From assembly GCA_024232965.1 (NCBI GenBank), contig JACKQF010000001.1, forward strand, positions 992,001-1,056,000: a stretch of 64,000 nucleotides of DNA. Direction: 5' to 3'. Shown piece by piece: positions 51,945 through 60,732 of this stretch. The DNA is from Verrucomicrobiaceae bacterium (GTDB lineage Bacteria; Verrucomicrobiota; Verrucomicrobiia; Verrucomicrobiales; Verrucomicrobiaceae). The position numbers and the translations under genes are program-made. The notes below the pieces were generated by a model. The model did no database searches and was not told the DNA's origin. It saw only the letters and a program-made list of their open reading frames with translations. Every line of letters begins with the position of its first letter. Position 1 is the stretch's first letter.

Positions 51945-54311
51945 ATGAATAAGAACATCTCGCGACGCACTGGTATTAAATTGATGACGGCTGGAACCCT
52001 GATGGGGTTGAGTGGCCGTGGGGCACTTCAGGCAGAGTCTGCAAAGCCGAGCGCCAGTGGGCCGATGACCGACTCGTGGGGTAAGACACAAGATCGGGTG
52101 TTCTTGGGCGGTGATTACTGGGCGAACCCGATGGAGGACTGGCGTGTGGTCAATGGTGGTGCCGAATGTCAGAACGCTGGCGGAGGCCGCAGTGTGCATT
52201 CCTTGACGCATCAACTCACGGCAAGCGGTTCCTTCACCATGGCGGTGACGCTGACTCGTTTGGAAGTGAATGGCAATGACGGCGGCGCAGGATTCCGCAT
52301 CGGGCTGCGCAGCGAGATCAATGAGCACCGCAGCAATTGCTTTGTGCAAAATGGATTGGTCGCCGGTTGGCGCGCTGGCGAATTGGTGCTGGGGCCCAAG
52401 ACCAGCGCATTGAAGGACGCTGCGGAACTGAACAAGGTGCGTCTGACACTTAGGGGTGTGACGGCTGGAGCAGAGTGCGCACTGACGTTGACCGCGACGG
52501 CGATGGACTCGGGCGCTGAGCTTGGCGTGGTGTCCCATTCGGTGGCGGCTGGGATGGTGGTGGGCAATGTGTCGGTGGCGAACAATTTTGTCGTCGGCGC
52601 GGCTGGTGCTGCGAAGAAGGGGAAGGCAAAAGGCAAGGGGAACGCTGCAGGAAGTGGTCGCTATCGGTTTGAGAATTGGACGATGGAGGGTGATGCCTTC
52701 ACGATCACGCCAGCGAACCAGTTTGGACCACTGCTTTGGTCCATGTATTCTCTCAGCGATTCACGCACGGACGATGGCTTTGTGATGAAAATCAGTGCGC
52801 TGACCGGGCCACTTGGTGCCAAAGATAATCATATGGTGGAACTCCTGGTGCAAACGGGTGGTGCTTGGAAGTCGCTAGGTGAAGCAAAGCTGGATCCCGA
52901 CGCCTGGGTGGCGACCTTTCGCATCGCGAAATGGAATGAGAAACAGACAACACCTTACAAGCTCGTGTATCGCGAAAACCACACTGATGGCTCGCAGACG
53001 GACCATGAATGGACAGGTGTCATCAAGGCAAATCCAGAGGGGCGTGCCCTGCGCATGGCAGCGCTTACTTGTCAGAACGATTACGGCTTCCCTTACGCGC
53101 CAGTGGCGGAAAACCTGCTAAAGTTGGATCCAGATTTGGTGTTCTTTTCAGGTGACCAAATTTATGAGAACCACGGCGGCTTTGGCTTGATTCGCGAGCC
53201 TGCAGCACCTGCGATCCTAAACTATCTGCGCAAGTTTTACCAGCACGGCTGGGCCTTCCGTGAGGTGATGAGGAACGCGCCGACGCTCTGCCTTCCAGAT
53301 GATCATGATGTCTTCCAAGGGAATATTTGGGGCGAAGGCGGGAAGAAGATGGACGTGGGGGATACCGGCGCATCATCGAAGGGCGGTTATATCGAGCCAG
53401 CGCAGATGGTGAACGTGGTGCACAAGACGAATGTGGCGCATCACCCCGATGCCTATGACCCAAAACCATGCCTGCAGGACATCAGTGTTTACTACGGCGA
53501 TATGGTGTATGGCGGCGTGGGTTTTGCGATCATTGCGGATCGGCAGTGGAAGAGTGGACCGGAGCGAGTGGATACCGGCAGTGGTCGTGCGGACCATGTC
53601 CTGGATGCGAATTTTGACACGGCAAAGCTGGATCAACCAGGTCTCGTGCTGCTGGGAGAGCGTCAGGAAGAATTCCTCAAACAATGGGCACAGGATTGGC
53701 GTGGGCATACGCTGAAGGCGGTGCTCAGCCAGACGGTCTTTGCGAATGTGGCGACTCATCACGGTGGGTTCGATGGCTACCTGAAGGCGGATCTGGATTC
53801 GGGTGGCTGGCCACAAACGGCAAGGAATCGTGCGGTGGAAATCATGCGCCCTTCAATGGCGCTGCATATCAATGGCGATCAGCATCTCACCACCCTGACT
53901 CAGTATGGCGTCGGGAAGCAACGCGATAGCAATTGGTCCTTCTGCACGCCTGCGATCTCCGCAGGTTATCCACGGTGGTGGCGCCCAGATGAACTGAAGA
54001 TGCCGCATGCGAATCGCCCGAACCATGGGAATGCCGATACGGGTGAATACATCGATGGTCTTGGCAACAAGGCTTATGTTTACGCAGTTGGAAATCCTGT
54101 CGTGGGTAAGGCTCCAAACCGTTACGACAAGGCTCACGAAAAGGGCAGCGGGTTTGGCTTCATCACCTTTGACACGGTGCGGAAGACCTACTTCATCGAG
54201 TCCTTCCGCTTCTTGATCGACGCCACAGACGGGAAGCCTTCAAATCAATTCCCAGGCTGGCCGGTGACGATCCAGCAGGCAGAGAATCGTGGCGAGAACG
54301 TCCTCGGGTGA
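51945..54311 (+). CDS. PhoD-like metallophosphatase, Tat-exported
   Basis: The start at 51945 gives a 788-residue protein with a twin-arginine-like leader (ISRRTGIKLMTAG). Residues ~50-240 look like a concanavalin-type beta domain (FTMAVTLTRLEVNGNDGG, GAGFRIGLRSEINEH). The PhoD metallophosphatase domain follows: FSGDQIYENHGG, LCLPDDHDVFQGNIWGEG and the late HINGDQHLTTL. PhoD enzymes are Ca/Fe-dependent phosphomono- or diesterases of the envelope; the role of the added N-terminal domain is unknown. It lies 126 bp after rarA, with a long inverted repeat beyond its stop. AAAGG precedes the ATG as a weak Shine-Dalgarno. Confidence 0.88.
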   Translation: MNKNISRRTGIKLMTAGTLMGLSGRGALQAESAKPSASGPMTDSWGKTQDRVFLGGDYWANPMEDWRVVNGGAECQNAGGGRSVHSLTHQLTASGSFTMAVTLTRLEVNGNDGGAGFRIGLRSEINEHRSNCFVQNGLVAGWRAGELVLGPKTSALKDAAELNKVRLTLRGVTAGAECALTLTATAMDSGAELGVVSHSVAAGMVVGNVSVANNFVVGAAGAAKKGKAKGKGNAAGSGRYRFENWTMEGDAFTITPANQFGPLLWSMYSLSDSRTDDGFVMKISALTGPLGAKDNHMVELLVQTGGAWKSLGEAKLDPDAWVATFRIAKWNEKQTTPYKLVYRENHTDGSQTDHEWTGVIKANPEGRALRMAALTCQNDYGFPYAPVAENLLKLDPDLVFFSGDQIYENHGGFGLIREPAAPAILNYLRKFYQHGWAFREVMRNAPTLCLPDDHDVFQGNIWGEGGKKMDVGDTGASSKGGYIEPAQMVNVVHKTNVAHHPDAYDPKPCLQDISVYYGDMVYGGVGFAIIADRQWKSGPERVDTGSGRADHVLDANFDTAKLDQPGLVLLGERQEEFLKQWAQDWRGHTLKAVLSQTVFANVATHHGGFDGYLKADLDSGGWPQTARNRAVEIMRPSMALHINGDQHLTTLTQYGVGKQRDSNWSFCTPAISAGYPRWWRPDELKMPHANRPNHGNADTGEYIDGLGNKAYVYAVGNPVVGKAPNRYDKAHEKGSGFGFITFDTVRKTYFIESFRFLIDATDGKPSNQFPGWPVTIQQAENRGENVLG

Positions 54312-54375
54312 GCCCGTAGCGGGAGTCGTAGCGTTCCACTTCGCGCCATCAGGTCTTGTGAACGCCGATTTCATC

Positions 54376-54446
54376 TCCAGCAGATTCAGGAAGGCCAACA
54401 GATGAAGAGATAATACAAATCTGCGGACCTCCTTGAATCTGCTGGA
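54376..54446. repeat. Long imperfect inverted repeat
   Basis: TCCAGCAGATTCAGGAAGGCC (54376-54396, minus its last base in this count) is mirrored by a 21-base arm at 54426-54446 with three mismatches; the spacer is about 29 bp. It lies between the convergent ends of the PhoD-like and LysR genes. It may act as a bidirectional transcript end or be a relic of a small mobile palindrome. Confidence 0.7.
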
Positions 54447-54479
54447 AATCACAAAACGTGTTGACGCTATGTATAGACC

Positions 54480-55379
54480 TTACCCTGCATTGCGGGCAGC
54501 GACTTCACTGATGAGGGTTGCGAGCGTTTGCAGCTCGCGATCCTGCGGTTGTGGGCGTGTGACGATAAAAAGTTCTGTCGTCGGAACGGGCGAGGCGAGG
54601 GGAACGTAGATGCAGCCTGAATGGGGTAACTTTTGGCTGTGCGTGGGCATTAGCGCGATGCCATCCCCCGCAGACACGGCGCCTAGCATCATGGCGAGCG
54701 TGTCCACTTCGAGCGTGATCATCGGCTCGAATCCGGCTTTGAGGCAGATGTTTCGCAAAAAATCACGACGACCAGGAAAAACGGCATCGGCCAAAGAGAT
54801 CCATTTTTCCCCAGCGAGTGCGGCGAGTTTTACGGATCTTCGTTTGCTGAGGGCGTGCGAGTCGGGAAGCACCGCCGCCATCGCGTGTTTGCCGAGGCTA
54901 CGCAGGTTGAATTGAGCGCGGTCGGTCTCGTTCAGGTTGCCAACGATTGCGGCATCAATTTCGTGGTTGCGGAGGCGATCCAATTGGGCCCGCGGTGATA
55001 ACTCGAAAAGGCTGATCTGGGTCTGGACATGGCGCTGTCGAAACTCGCGCAAGGCTGGAACGACGAGATCATCCAGGAATGGCGTGAGAAATCCGAGCCG
55101 CAACGTCCTCTGTGCATTACCAAACTGCTCCCGGACCTGTTGCACGCTCGTTTCCGCATCACAAACGATCTGCCGAGCCTTGGCGAGGAAGAACCGGCCT
55201 GCATTCGTTAGGTGAATGCGCTTCTTGATCCGATCAAAGAGGGGGACGCCAAGTTCGTCCTCCAGCAAAGCGATCTGTCGGCTCAAGGCGGGCTGAGAAA
55301 TGTGCATGGCCTCCGCTGCCCGCGAAATGTTGAGCAGTTCTGCCGCAGAAATGAAGTAACGGAGCTGGTGGAATTCCAT
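54480..55379 (-). CDS. LysR-family transcriptional regulator
   Basis: The start at 55379 gives the standard LysR N-terminus MEFHQLRYFISAAELLNISR, with the helix-turn-helix AAEAMHISQPALSRQIALLE and then ELGVPLFDRIKKRIHLT. The 299-residue length is normal and the C-terminal two-lobe effector domain is complete (RLGFLTPFLDDLVVPAL onward, similar to the CbbR/BenM/CynR group). It is transcribed in the same direction as the MetE-like gene, 89 bp downstream of it. Most LysR genes are divergent from their targets, so its target here is unclear. Confidence 0.93.
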   Translation of the reverse strand: MEFHQLRYFISAAELLNISRAAEAMHISQPALSRQIALLEDELGVPLFDRIKKRIHLTNAGRFFLAKARQIVCDAETSVQQVREQFGNAQRTLRLGFLTPFLDDLVVPALREFRQRHVQTQISLFELSPRAQLDRLRNHEIDAAIVGNLNETDRAQFNLRSLGKHAMAAVLPDSHALSKRRSVKLAALAGEKWISLADAVFPGRRDFLRNICLKAGFEPMITLEVDTLAMMLGAVSAGDGIALMPTHSQKLPHSGCIYVPLASPVPTTELFIVTRPQPQDRELQTLATLISEVAARNAG

Positions 55380-55468
55380 TTGAGGCGAGCGGGGGCGATC
55401 AAGGGCAAGGATGGCGGCGATGACCCGCGAGCGCAAGCATTGCCGCTTCTGGTCCGCGCTTCAGCCGA

Positions 55469-56464
55469 TCATCTCCCAGCGAAGAGATCGCGACCTTTGG
55501 CTAGCGCTTCGATCTTGCGGTCTGCGATACTTCTTTTCAGCATCCAAAAGCCGCAATCTGGGTGGATGAAGTGAATGCGATCAGCGCCGATTTTTTTCGC
55601 TGCTGCGTCGATTCGGTGGGCGATCTCGTCGGCTGTTTCAATGTGGTTCACTTTAATGTCCACCACGCCAAGACCCAGGCCGATTCTCGAGTCTAGCTCT
55701 TTGAGTGCATCAAGATCCGAGCTTGGGCGGTGGGCCAGTTCGAGCACAAGGTGATCGGCGTTGAGGCTGTTGAGGAAGGAGATGAGAGCTGCCCATTCGC
55801 CACTCTGGATGGTCTGGCCGCCGTAGTTGCCAAAGCAGAAATGCACTGCCTTGCGACCTTTCACGGCGTCGAGCACGCGATTGATCCCGGCGGCGGCGAT
55901 GGGGCCATCAGATGGATTGCCGGGGATGTTTGCTTCATCGAGTTGAACGCAGTCGCACGATAGCGCCGCCGCCTGTGCGGCGAGCGCGTCTGCGATGGCC
56001 ATGTTCAGGGCGGCGAAGTCATTGTAGTGCTCGTCCAACAGTGTGCGTGCCAGCATATAGGGACTGGTAAGAGTGAACTTGAAGGGGCCGCCGGCGACCT
56101 TCGCCGCACGCGCACAGTCTTCGGGAAGATTCAGGACGCCCTCGGTAATTGGGCCGCGCACGACAGCCGCGGGTTTGGACCGGAACCCCATCTCCGCTTT
56201 GCTGCGGAAGGCAGCGGTGTCGGCCCGTCCGACTCGGCGGTCAATCCCGCCGAGTTTGTGGACGAAGTATTCGATCATGCCGTTCGTGTCGGGATGATTG
56301 ACGTCAAAGCGGTAGAGCTCTCCATCGGTCGGTAGATCAATGCCTGCCTGTCTTTGGGTATCAAAGACGACTCGTGTCGCATCGATCAGCGCAGTCTCAC
56401 TGGGCAGGGCGCTGAGCCATTCTGGTATGGGGTAGGAGCCGACGGTGGTGGTTTGGATGGGCAT
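55469..56464 (-). CDS. Short MetE-like (cobalamin-independent methionine synthase C-terminal domain) protein
   Basis: The 331-residue protein consists only of the catalytic TIM barrel of MetE; the N-terminal folate-binding half of canonical MetE is absent. The zinc ligands are in place: His208 and Cys210 (AVHFCFGNYGG), Glu242 (LVLELAHR) and Cys304 (IHPDCGFWML). TTTVGSYPIPEW and VQLDEANIP are also typical. Such 'core' proteins include folate-independent methionine synthases and methyltransferases acting on other thiols, so the methyl donor is uncertain. The start at 56464 matches the family. Gfo/Idh is 101 bp upstream. Confidence 0.88.
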   Translation of the reverse strand: MPIQTTTVGSYPIPEWLSALPSETALIDATRVVFDTQRQAGIDLPTDGELYRFDVNHPDTNGMIEYFVHKLGGIDRRVGRADTAAFRSKAEMGFRSKPAAVVRGPITEGVLNLPEDCARAAKVAGGPFKFTLTSPYMLARTLLDEHYNDFAALNMAIADALAAQAAALSCDCVQLDEANIPGNPSDGPIAAAGINRVLDAVKGRKAVHFCFGNYGGQTIQSGEWAALISFLNSLNADHLVLELAHRPSSDLDALKELDSRIGLGLGVVDIKVNHIETADEIAHRIDAAAKKIGADRIHFIHPDCGFWMLKRSIADRKIEALAKGRDLFAGR

Positions 56465-56565
56465 GGCAGTGGTTGGATCATGCGGGTAAAAAGAAGCGGT
56501 GACGAGCATTGGCGCTCGCCACCGCAGCAAAGTCCAAAGGGACGCTACGATTGTTCAAAGGCGGC

Positions 56566-57726
56566 TTAGTCGATCTGTGTCCACTTGGCGTTGGCCTTGC
56601 TGGAAGCGACAGTCGCCTCGATGAAGGCCATACCACGCACACCGTCCTCGATTTTTGGGAAGTCGTTGGCCGGATCGTCCTTGGCGAGCTTGCGTTTTTC
56701 AATGCGGGCACGGATGCAGTTGGCGAAGTTTTTGTAGATGTTCGCAAACGCTTCGAGGTAGCCTTCTGGGTGTGCTGGAGGTGTGCGACCAGCGGCCAGG
56801 GCTGCTGGGCAGAGGTATCCATTTGCAGTTCGATACACCTGCATCGGCTGATCGATCCATTTCACGAGGAGAGTGTTGGGCTCTTTCTGATGCCACTCGA
56901 TGCCCCCCTTTTCGCCATAGACGCGGATGTTGAGATTGTTCTCCTCTCCCACAGAAATCTGAGAGCTGTGCAACACCCCTTTGGCACCGCCCTTGAAGCG
57001 GAGCAGGATGTTGCCGTCATCATCCAGCTTACGGCCCTTGACAAATGCCGTGAGATCGGCGGCGAGTTCGGAGATCTTGAGGCCGGTGATGTACTCGGCG
57101 AGATTCTCTGCGTGAGTGCCAATATCGCCAATGCAGCCTGCGGCACCGCTCTTCTTCGGATCGGTGCGCCAGCCAGCCTGCTTTTGACCGCTCGCTTCGA
57201 TGCGCGTGGCCAGCCAGCCCTGGGGATATTCGACAACGACTTTGCGGATCTTACCCAGCGCACCAGTGGCGACCATGTGGCGGGCTTGTTTGACAAGGGG
57301 GTAGCCGGTGTAGTTGTGAGTGAGGCCGTAGATGAGGCCGGATTTTTTGACGATCTCAGCCAGCTTCTTGGCCTCGGCGAGATTGAAGGTCGCGGGCTTG
57401 TCGCTAAGCACATGGAAACCATTTTCCAGAGCCATCTTTGCTGGCGGGAAGTGCATGTGGTTCGGCGTGACAATGGCGACGAAATCCATCCGCTGGTCTG
57501 CGGGCAGTGCTTTTTCCGCCTTGATCATTTCCTCAAAGCTGCCGTAGCAACGGTCTGGAGGAAGGAAAAGGTCCGCACCGCTGTCCTTGGATTTCTGGGG
57601 ATCGGAGGAGAAGGCTCCACAGACGAGTTCGATCTGCTGATCCATTGCTGCAGCGATACGATGGACGGCGCCAATGAAAGCTCCGCGACCACCGCCGACC
57701 ATGCCATAACGAATTTTTCGGCTCAT
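56566..57726 (-). CDS. Gfo/Idh/MocA-family oxidoreductase
   Basis: The 386-residue protein starts with a Rossmann fold (YGMVGGGRGAFIGAVHRIAA) and has VAIVTPNHMHFPPAKMALE, the nicotinamide-side LSDKPATFNLAEA (family EKP motif, here DKP), and GDIGTHAENLAEYITG, whose His lies near the catalytic site. It should oxidise or epimerise a sugar or cyclitol with NAD(P). The substrate is unknown. There is no signal peptide, so it is cytoplasmic. It lies 119 bp downstream of the unknown secreted-protein gene. Confidence 0.92.
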   Translation of the reverse strand: MSRKIRYGMVGGGRGAFIGAVHRIAAAMDQQIELVCGAFSSDPQKSKDSGADLFLPPDRCYGSFEEMIKAEKALPADQRMDFVAIVTPNHMHFPPAKMALENGFHVLSDKPATFNLAEAKKLAEIVKKSGLIYGLTHNYTGYPLVKQARHMVATGALGKIRKVVVEYPQGWLATRIEASGQKQAGWRTDPKKSGAAGCIGDIGTHAENLAEYITGLKISELAADLTAFVKGRKLDDDGNILLRFKGGAKGVLHSSQISVGEENNLNIRVYGEKGGIEWHQKEPNTLLVKWIDQPMQVYRTANGYLCPAALAAGRTPPAHPEGYLEAFANIYKNFANCIRARIEKRKLAKDDPANDFPKIEDGVRGMAFIEATVASSKANAKWTQID

Positions 57727-57845
57727 GAGAAGTAGTGAATTGAGGGTTGAGTTGGTTGAGAGAAAGACGGAGCGGTGCGCTGCCGAAGGAATCGGGAGTT
57801 TGAAGCAAGGAGATGCCAGTGGTCAAGCACGGACGCATGGGGAGA

Positions 57846-59048
57846 TCAATCCTGCGCCGGAATAAACTCGAAGGTCTTGGGCTTGCCTTTGGACGGTTGG
57901 GTGATGTTGACGCTGCCGCCGACCGAGGTCGAGATGGCGAGGCCGAGCCATTTGGCGGTGAGTTTTTCGCCATCGCGCACGATGGTAAGCGTGGAGGGTT
58001 CGGGCATTTTTTCAATGATTCCGTCTTGCACAGCGTTGCTGAATCCAAAGAAGGCTAGCGTCTCTTTACTGTCGTTCGGGCGTTCGAGGGCAAAACCATC
58101 TTTGGGATCGGCGGCATTTTTGATGGGGAGGTTAACTCGTAGCTCTTCGCGCTTCCGGTTGAATTCAATCAGATCGCAGGTGCCATCGCTGCGGAACTCG
58201 ATGCGGAAGCGTTTGTCTGAATCGGTGCTGGCCCAATTGCCCTCGAGTGCAATCCAACTTACGGAGGGCTGATGAAAAGCTTTGGCGACAAGGTCCCACG
58301 GCACCATGCGGCTGGTGGAGCCAAGGAGCTCGGGGACGCAGGCTCCGTTGTTGCCTTCGACAAATTGGCTGACCTTGTCCATGAGGCGAGTCCATGCTGC
58401 CTGCGCGGCATCGGCGAGCTTTTGTTCGTCTTCACGGGTCGGTGCGGCGATGGCGCGGAGGGCTGCTCGCAATTCGATCACGCAGCCATCCAGTGGGGTT
58501 GCGGGAGAGACGGTGAATTGGAGATTGCCTGCGAGTGCATCAGCGGCTGCTGCGCCCTCTGTCTGAATGAGGGAGAGGGTCCAGCGGTCAGGCGAATTCT
58601 CCGACAGGACGCAGGCCGTTTCGGGCAGTCCTGCGGTGGTGAGTTTGAGTATGGTGCCTATACCAGCGGCGGTTTCCCAAGTGGACTTGTCTGCTTCATT
58701 CACGAGGGAGAACTGCCCTTGTCCCGGCTCGTTGAATTCCGGGAGATGCAGGCGCAGATAGGCGAGGAGTTCGCGGCTGCTGAAGACGTGACCTTGGACG
58801 GCGGGCAGCTTGGTAACGACAAGACCCGATGATTGCAAAATGAGATCACCGCGCGAGCGCTCGATGCGGGCAAATTGCCAATGTTTGCCTTCGGCAGTTG
58901 CGGGGGCGCTGGCAAGTTTTTGCTGGGTCTCCGCGTCTGGGCGGAAGCTGGCGGCGCGCATCCACTGGCTGAAGTTGTCGGCTGCCGGGGCAGTGGTGGC
59001 GATTGCCAGCAGGACGATCAGGGCAAACTTTGTCTGGGTTTGTTTCAT
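57846..59048 (-). CDS. Secreted hypothetical protein
   Basis: The 400-residue protein has a signal peptide (KFALIVLLAIATTAPAA) and is otherwise soluble. I recognise no family. The last ~120 residues read like a lipocalin/beta-type module that scores a small molecule against a model (VSWIALEGNWASTDSDKRFR, FRSDGTCDLIEF), a pattern seen in verrucomicrobial proteins of unknown role. Its start overlaps the stop of the upstream membrane-protein gene by 4 bp (ATGA), which implies translational coupling and a shared function. Confidence 0.8.
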   Translation of the reverse strand: MKQTQTKFALIVLLAIATTAPAADNFSQWMRAASFRPDAETQQKLASAPATAEGKHWQFARIERSRGDLILQSSGLVVTKLPAVQGHVFSSRELLAYLRLHLPEFNEPGQGQFSLVNEADKSTWETAAGIGTILKLTTAGLPETACVLSENSPDRWTLSLIQTEGAAAADALAGNLQFTVSPATPLDGCVIELRAALRAIAAPTREDEQKLADAAQAAWTRLMDKVSQFVEGNNGACVPELLGSTSRMVPWDLVAKAFHQPSVSWIALEGNWASTDSDKRFRIEFRSDGTCDLIEFNRKREELRVNLPIKNAADPKDGFALERPNDSKETLAFFGFSNAVQDGIIEKMPEPSTLTIVRDGEKLTAKWLGLAISTSVGGSVNITQPSKGKPKTFEFIPAQD

Positions 59049-59794
59049 GAGGTGACGTTTGGATCAGACTCGGTCTCTTGAGATTCGGTTTCGTCTTCCT
59101 CTTCCGCGACCTTCTCGATCAATTCACCCTTGAACTGGCTGAGGATGCTGTCGAGGATTCGGAAAGCTTTGTGATACTTAAGGTCATCGATGACGGCCTT
59201 GCGTTCGGGTCCGCTGCCATCGACGCGGTAGTAGGCATAGGCGAGTCCCTTGTCATCCCACTTGCGCTTGTCGACACGGAAGACATCAGCGAAGCGCACG
59301 ACGGTTCCATTGTCTGCGACGAAGTGGTCCGCCTCCAGACGCAGTGTTTTCCTGAAGTTGAGAAGGAAACTAATCGCACCGATGGCAGCCATTCCGAGTG
59401 TGCCATAGCCCCACCAGAATTGGCCATCAATCTCCTCCTGCGTGTAGCGTTTCGGATCCTCCGGAAGATTGCGCGGGGTCGCGTAGGAGATCCATTTTGG
59501 AGGTTCGCCATCAGAACCTGTGGGCCAGCTCTTGGCCTTGGCAGATTCCAGCCAGGCATCAAGTGTGCCTTCCTTCTGGGCCTTTTCAAAACTACCCTGG
59601 ACCTCCTTTTCAAACCACACTTTTTCATCGGCGATGGCGTTGGTCTTTGGGTAACCCCATTTGCCATCGTAAAGAAAGTACAGGCCCATGCCAACCAGGA
59701 CGGCGGTAATCAGCCCCATGCGGCGATAGTACCAGGGGGTTACGTGGCAGATGAGGGGAAGGGGATCCTGGGCTGGCGTTGTTTTTTCATCCAT
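59045..59794 (-). CDS. Membrane hypothetical protein, two TM segments
   Basis: From the ATG at 59794 (an in-frame start at 59809 is also possible) the protein has 249 residues. Membrane segments lie near residues 28-44 (MGLITAVLVGMGLYFLY) and about 128-146 (GTLGMAAIGAISFLLNF). The C-terminal domain (LRLEADHFVADNGTVVRFADVF, VDKRKWDDKGLAYAYY) is cytoplasmic or periplasmic and ends in a very acidic tail (EKVAEEEDETESQETE). No family is recognised. It is coupled by an ATGA overlap to the secreted protein gene downstream. Confidence 0.8.
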   Translation of the reverse strand: MDEKTTPAQDPLPLICHVTPWYYRRMGLITAVLVGMGLYFLYDGKWGYPKTNAIADEKVWFEKEVQGSFEKAQKEGTLDAWLESAKAKSWPTGSDGEPPKWISYATPRNLPEDPKRYTQEEIDGQFWWGYGTLGMAAIGAISFLLNFRKTLRLEADHFVADNGTVVRFADVFRVDKRKWDDKGLAYAYYRVDGSGPERKAVIDDLKYHKAFRILDSILSQFKGELIEKVAEEEDETESQETESDPNVTS

Positions 59795-59916
59795 CTGTCT
59801 GCCATTCAATCACGCAGAGGCTGGCTGGCAACCTCTCATTTATTCGGAAATGGTCGAAAAATGTCCAATCGTGTGGATGTTTACCACTGCCCTTGGCAAA
59901 TTTGAACCCTACGCCT

Positions 59917-60732
59917 ATGATGACTGACTCTACCGCGATGCAAACACGTCCGCTACCCGCTAAAAACTCTCGCCCCTATTCCGTGTCGAGAATCTCGGTG
60001 CTGGGACTGTTGGCTCTCGCCGGTATGTCCTTCTCGCTGGCCGCCCAGGAAGCAGCGGAAAAGGATCCGGGGGCGCGGATGGAGGCTATCAAGAAGCAGA
60101 TCAAAGAAGTTGCCCCTGGGAAGTATGACCTGGATGGAATCATCATCGATGCGGCCACTCGGGAAGTGCGCGTGCCCACTGAGGTGAATCTGGTCAAAGC
60201 CCCCGTGGAGTACATGCTGGTTCAGGATAAGGGCAAGACGCACGAAAGCGTGCTGAAGACGACGCTGGATCCCTTGGTCATCCAGGTCGCCCTGCTGCTG
60301 GCCAACTATGAGCCTGGTACTGAAAACCTCTTTGCCAAGGCCCCTGCGGGCGCGGAGTTGCCGAACTTTCCGCAGTTGAAACCCACCAAGCCTGGCGCGC
60401 ATCTCGTGAACATCGAGGTTGAGTGGGAAGCTGAAGGCAAAAAGAAGCGCAGCCCGCTGTCTCAATGGGTGCAAAACATTGATGTTTATAAACCCGCGCC
60501 AGACATGGACGTGTGGATGTTCACGGGATCCAAGATTGATGAGCGCGGCTTCGTCGCCTCCGTCGATGGCTCTATCATCGCCGTGTGGGCTGATCCTTCT
60601 GCACTGCTGAACTCCATGGCAAAGGGCAACGAGCGCGATGAACTCTGGATCTCTCTGCCTGCCAACATCCCGCCGGAAGGAACGCCGGTGACGCTGATCA
60701 TTACCCCGAATCCCCAACCGCAAAAACCATGA
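59917..60732 (+). CDS. YdjY-domain secreted protein
   Basis: I place the start at 59917 (ATG-ATG; 271 residues); a longer frame to 59779 overlaps the divergent gene. After a basic stretch, SVLGLLALAGMSFSLAAQE is a signal peptide. The mature part has the pattern of YdjY-domain proteins of Planctomycetota and Verrucomicrobiota: IIIDAATREVRVPTEVNL, EYMLVQDKGKTHESVLKT and VIQVALLLANYEPG, then SPLSQWVQNIDV and WMFTGSKID. The biochemical role of this domain is not known. Its stop overlaps the start of the cyclase-like gene by 4 bp (ATGA), so the two are coupled. Confidence 0.85.
   Translation: MMTDSTAMQTRPLPAKNSRPYSVSRISVLGLLALAGMSFSLAAQEAAEKDPGARMEAIKKQIKEVAPGKYDLDGIIIDAATREVRVPTEVNLVKAPVEYMLVQDKGKTHESVLKTTLDPLVIQVALLLANYEPGTENLFAKAPAGAELPNFPQLKPTKPGAHLVNIEVEWEAEGKKKRSPLSQWVQNIDVYKPAPDMDVWMFTGSKIDERGFVASVDGSIIAVWADPSALLNSMAKGNERDELWISLPANIPPEGTPVTLIITPNPQPQKP

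Noticed and set aside
56509..57735. Plus-strand open frame of 408 codons opposite the Gfo/Idh gene
   Set aside because: It mirrors the real minus-strand oxidoreductase and contains no recognisable motif; a GC-rich shadow frame.
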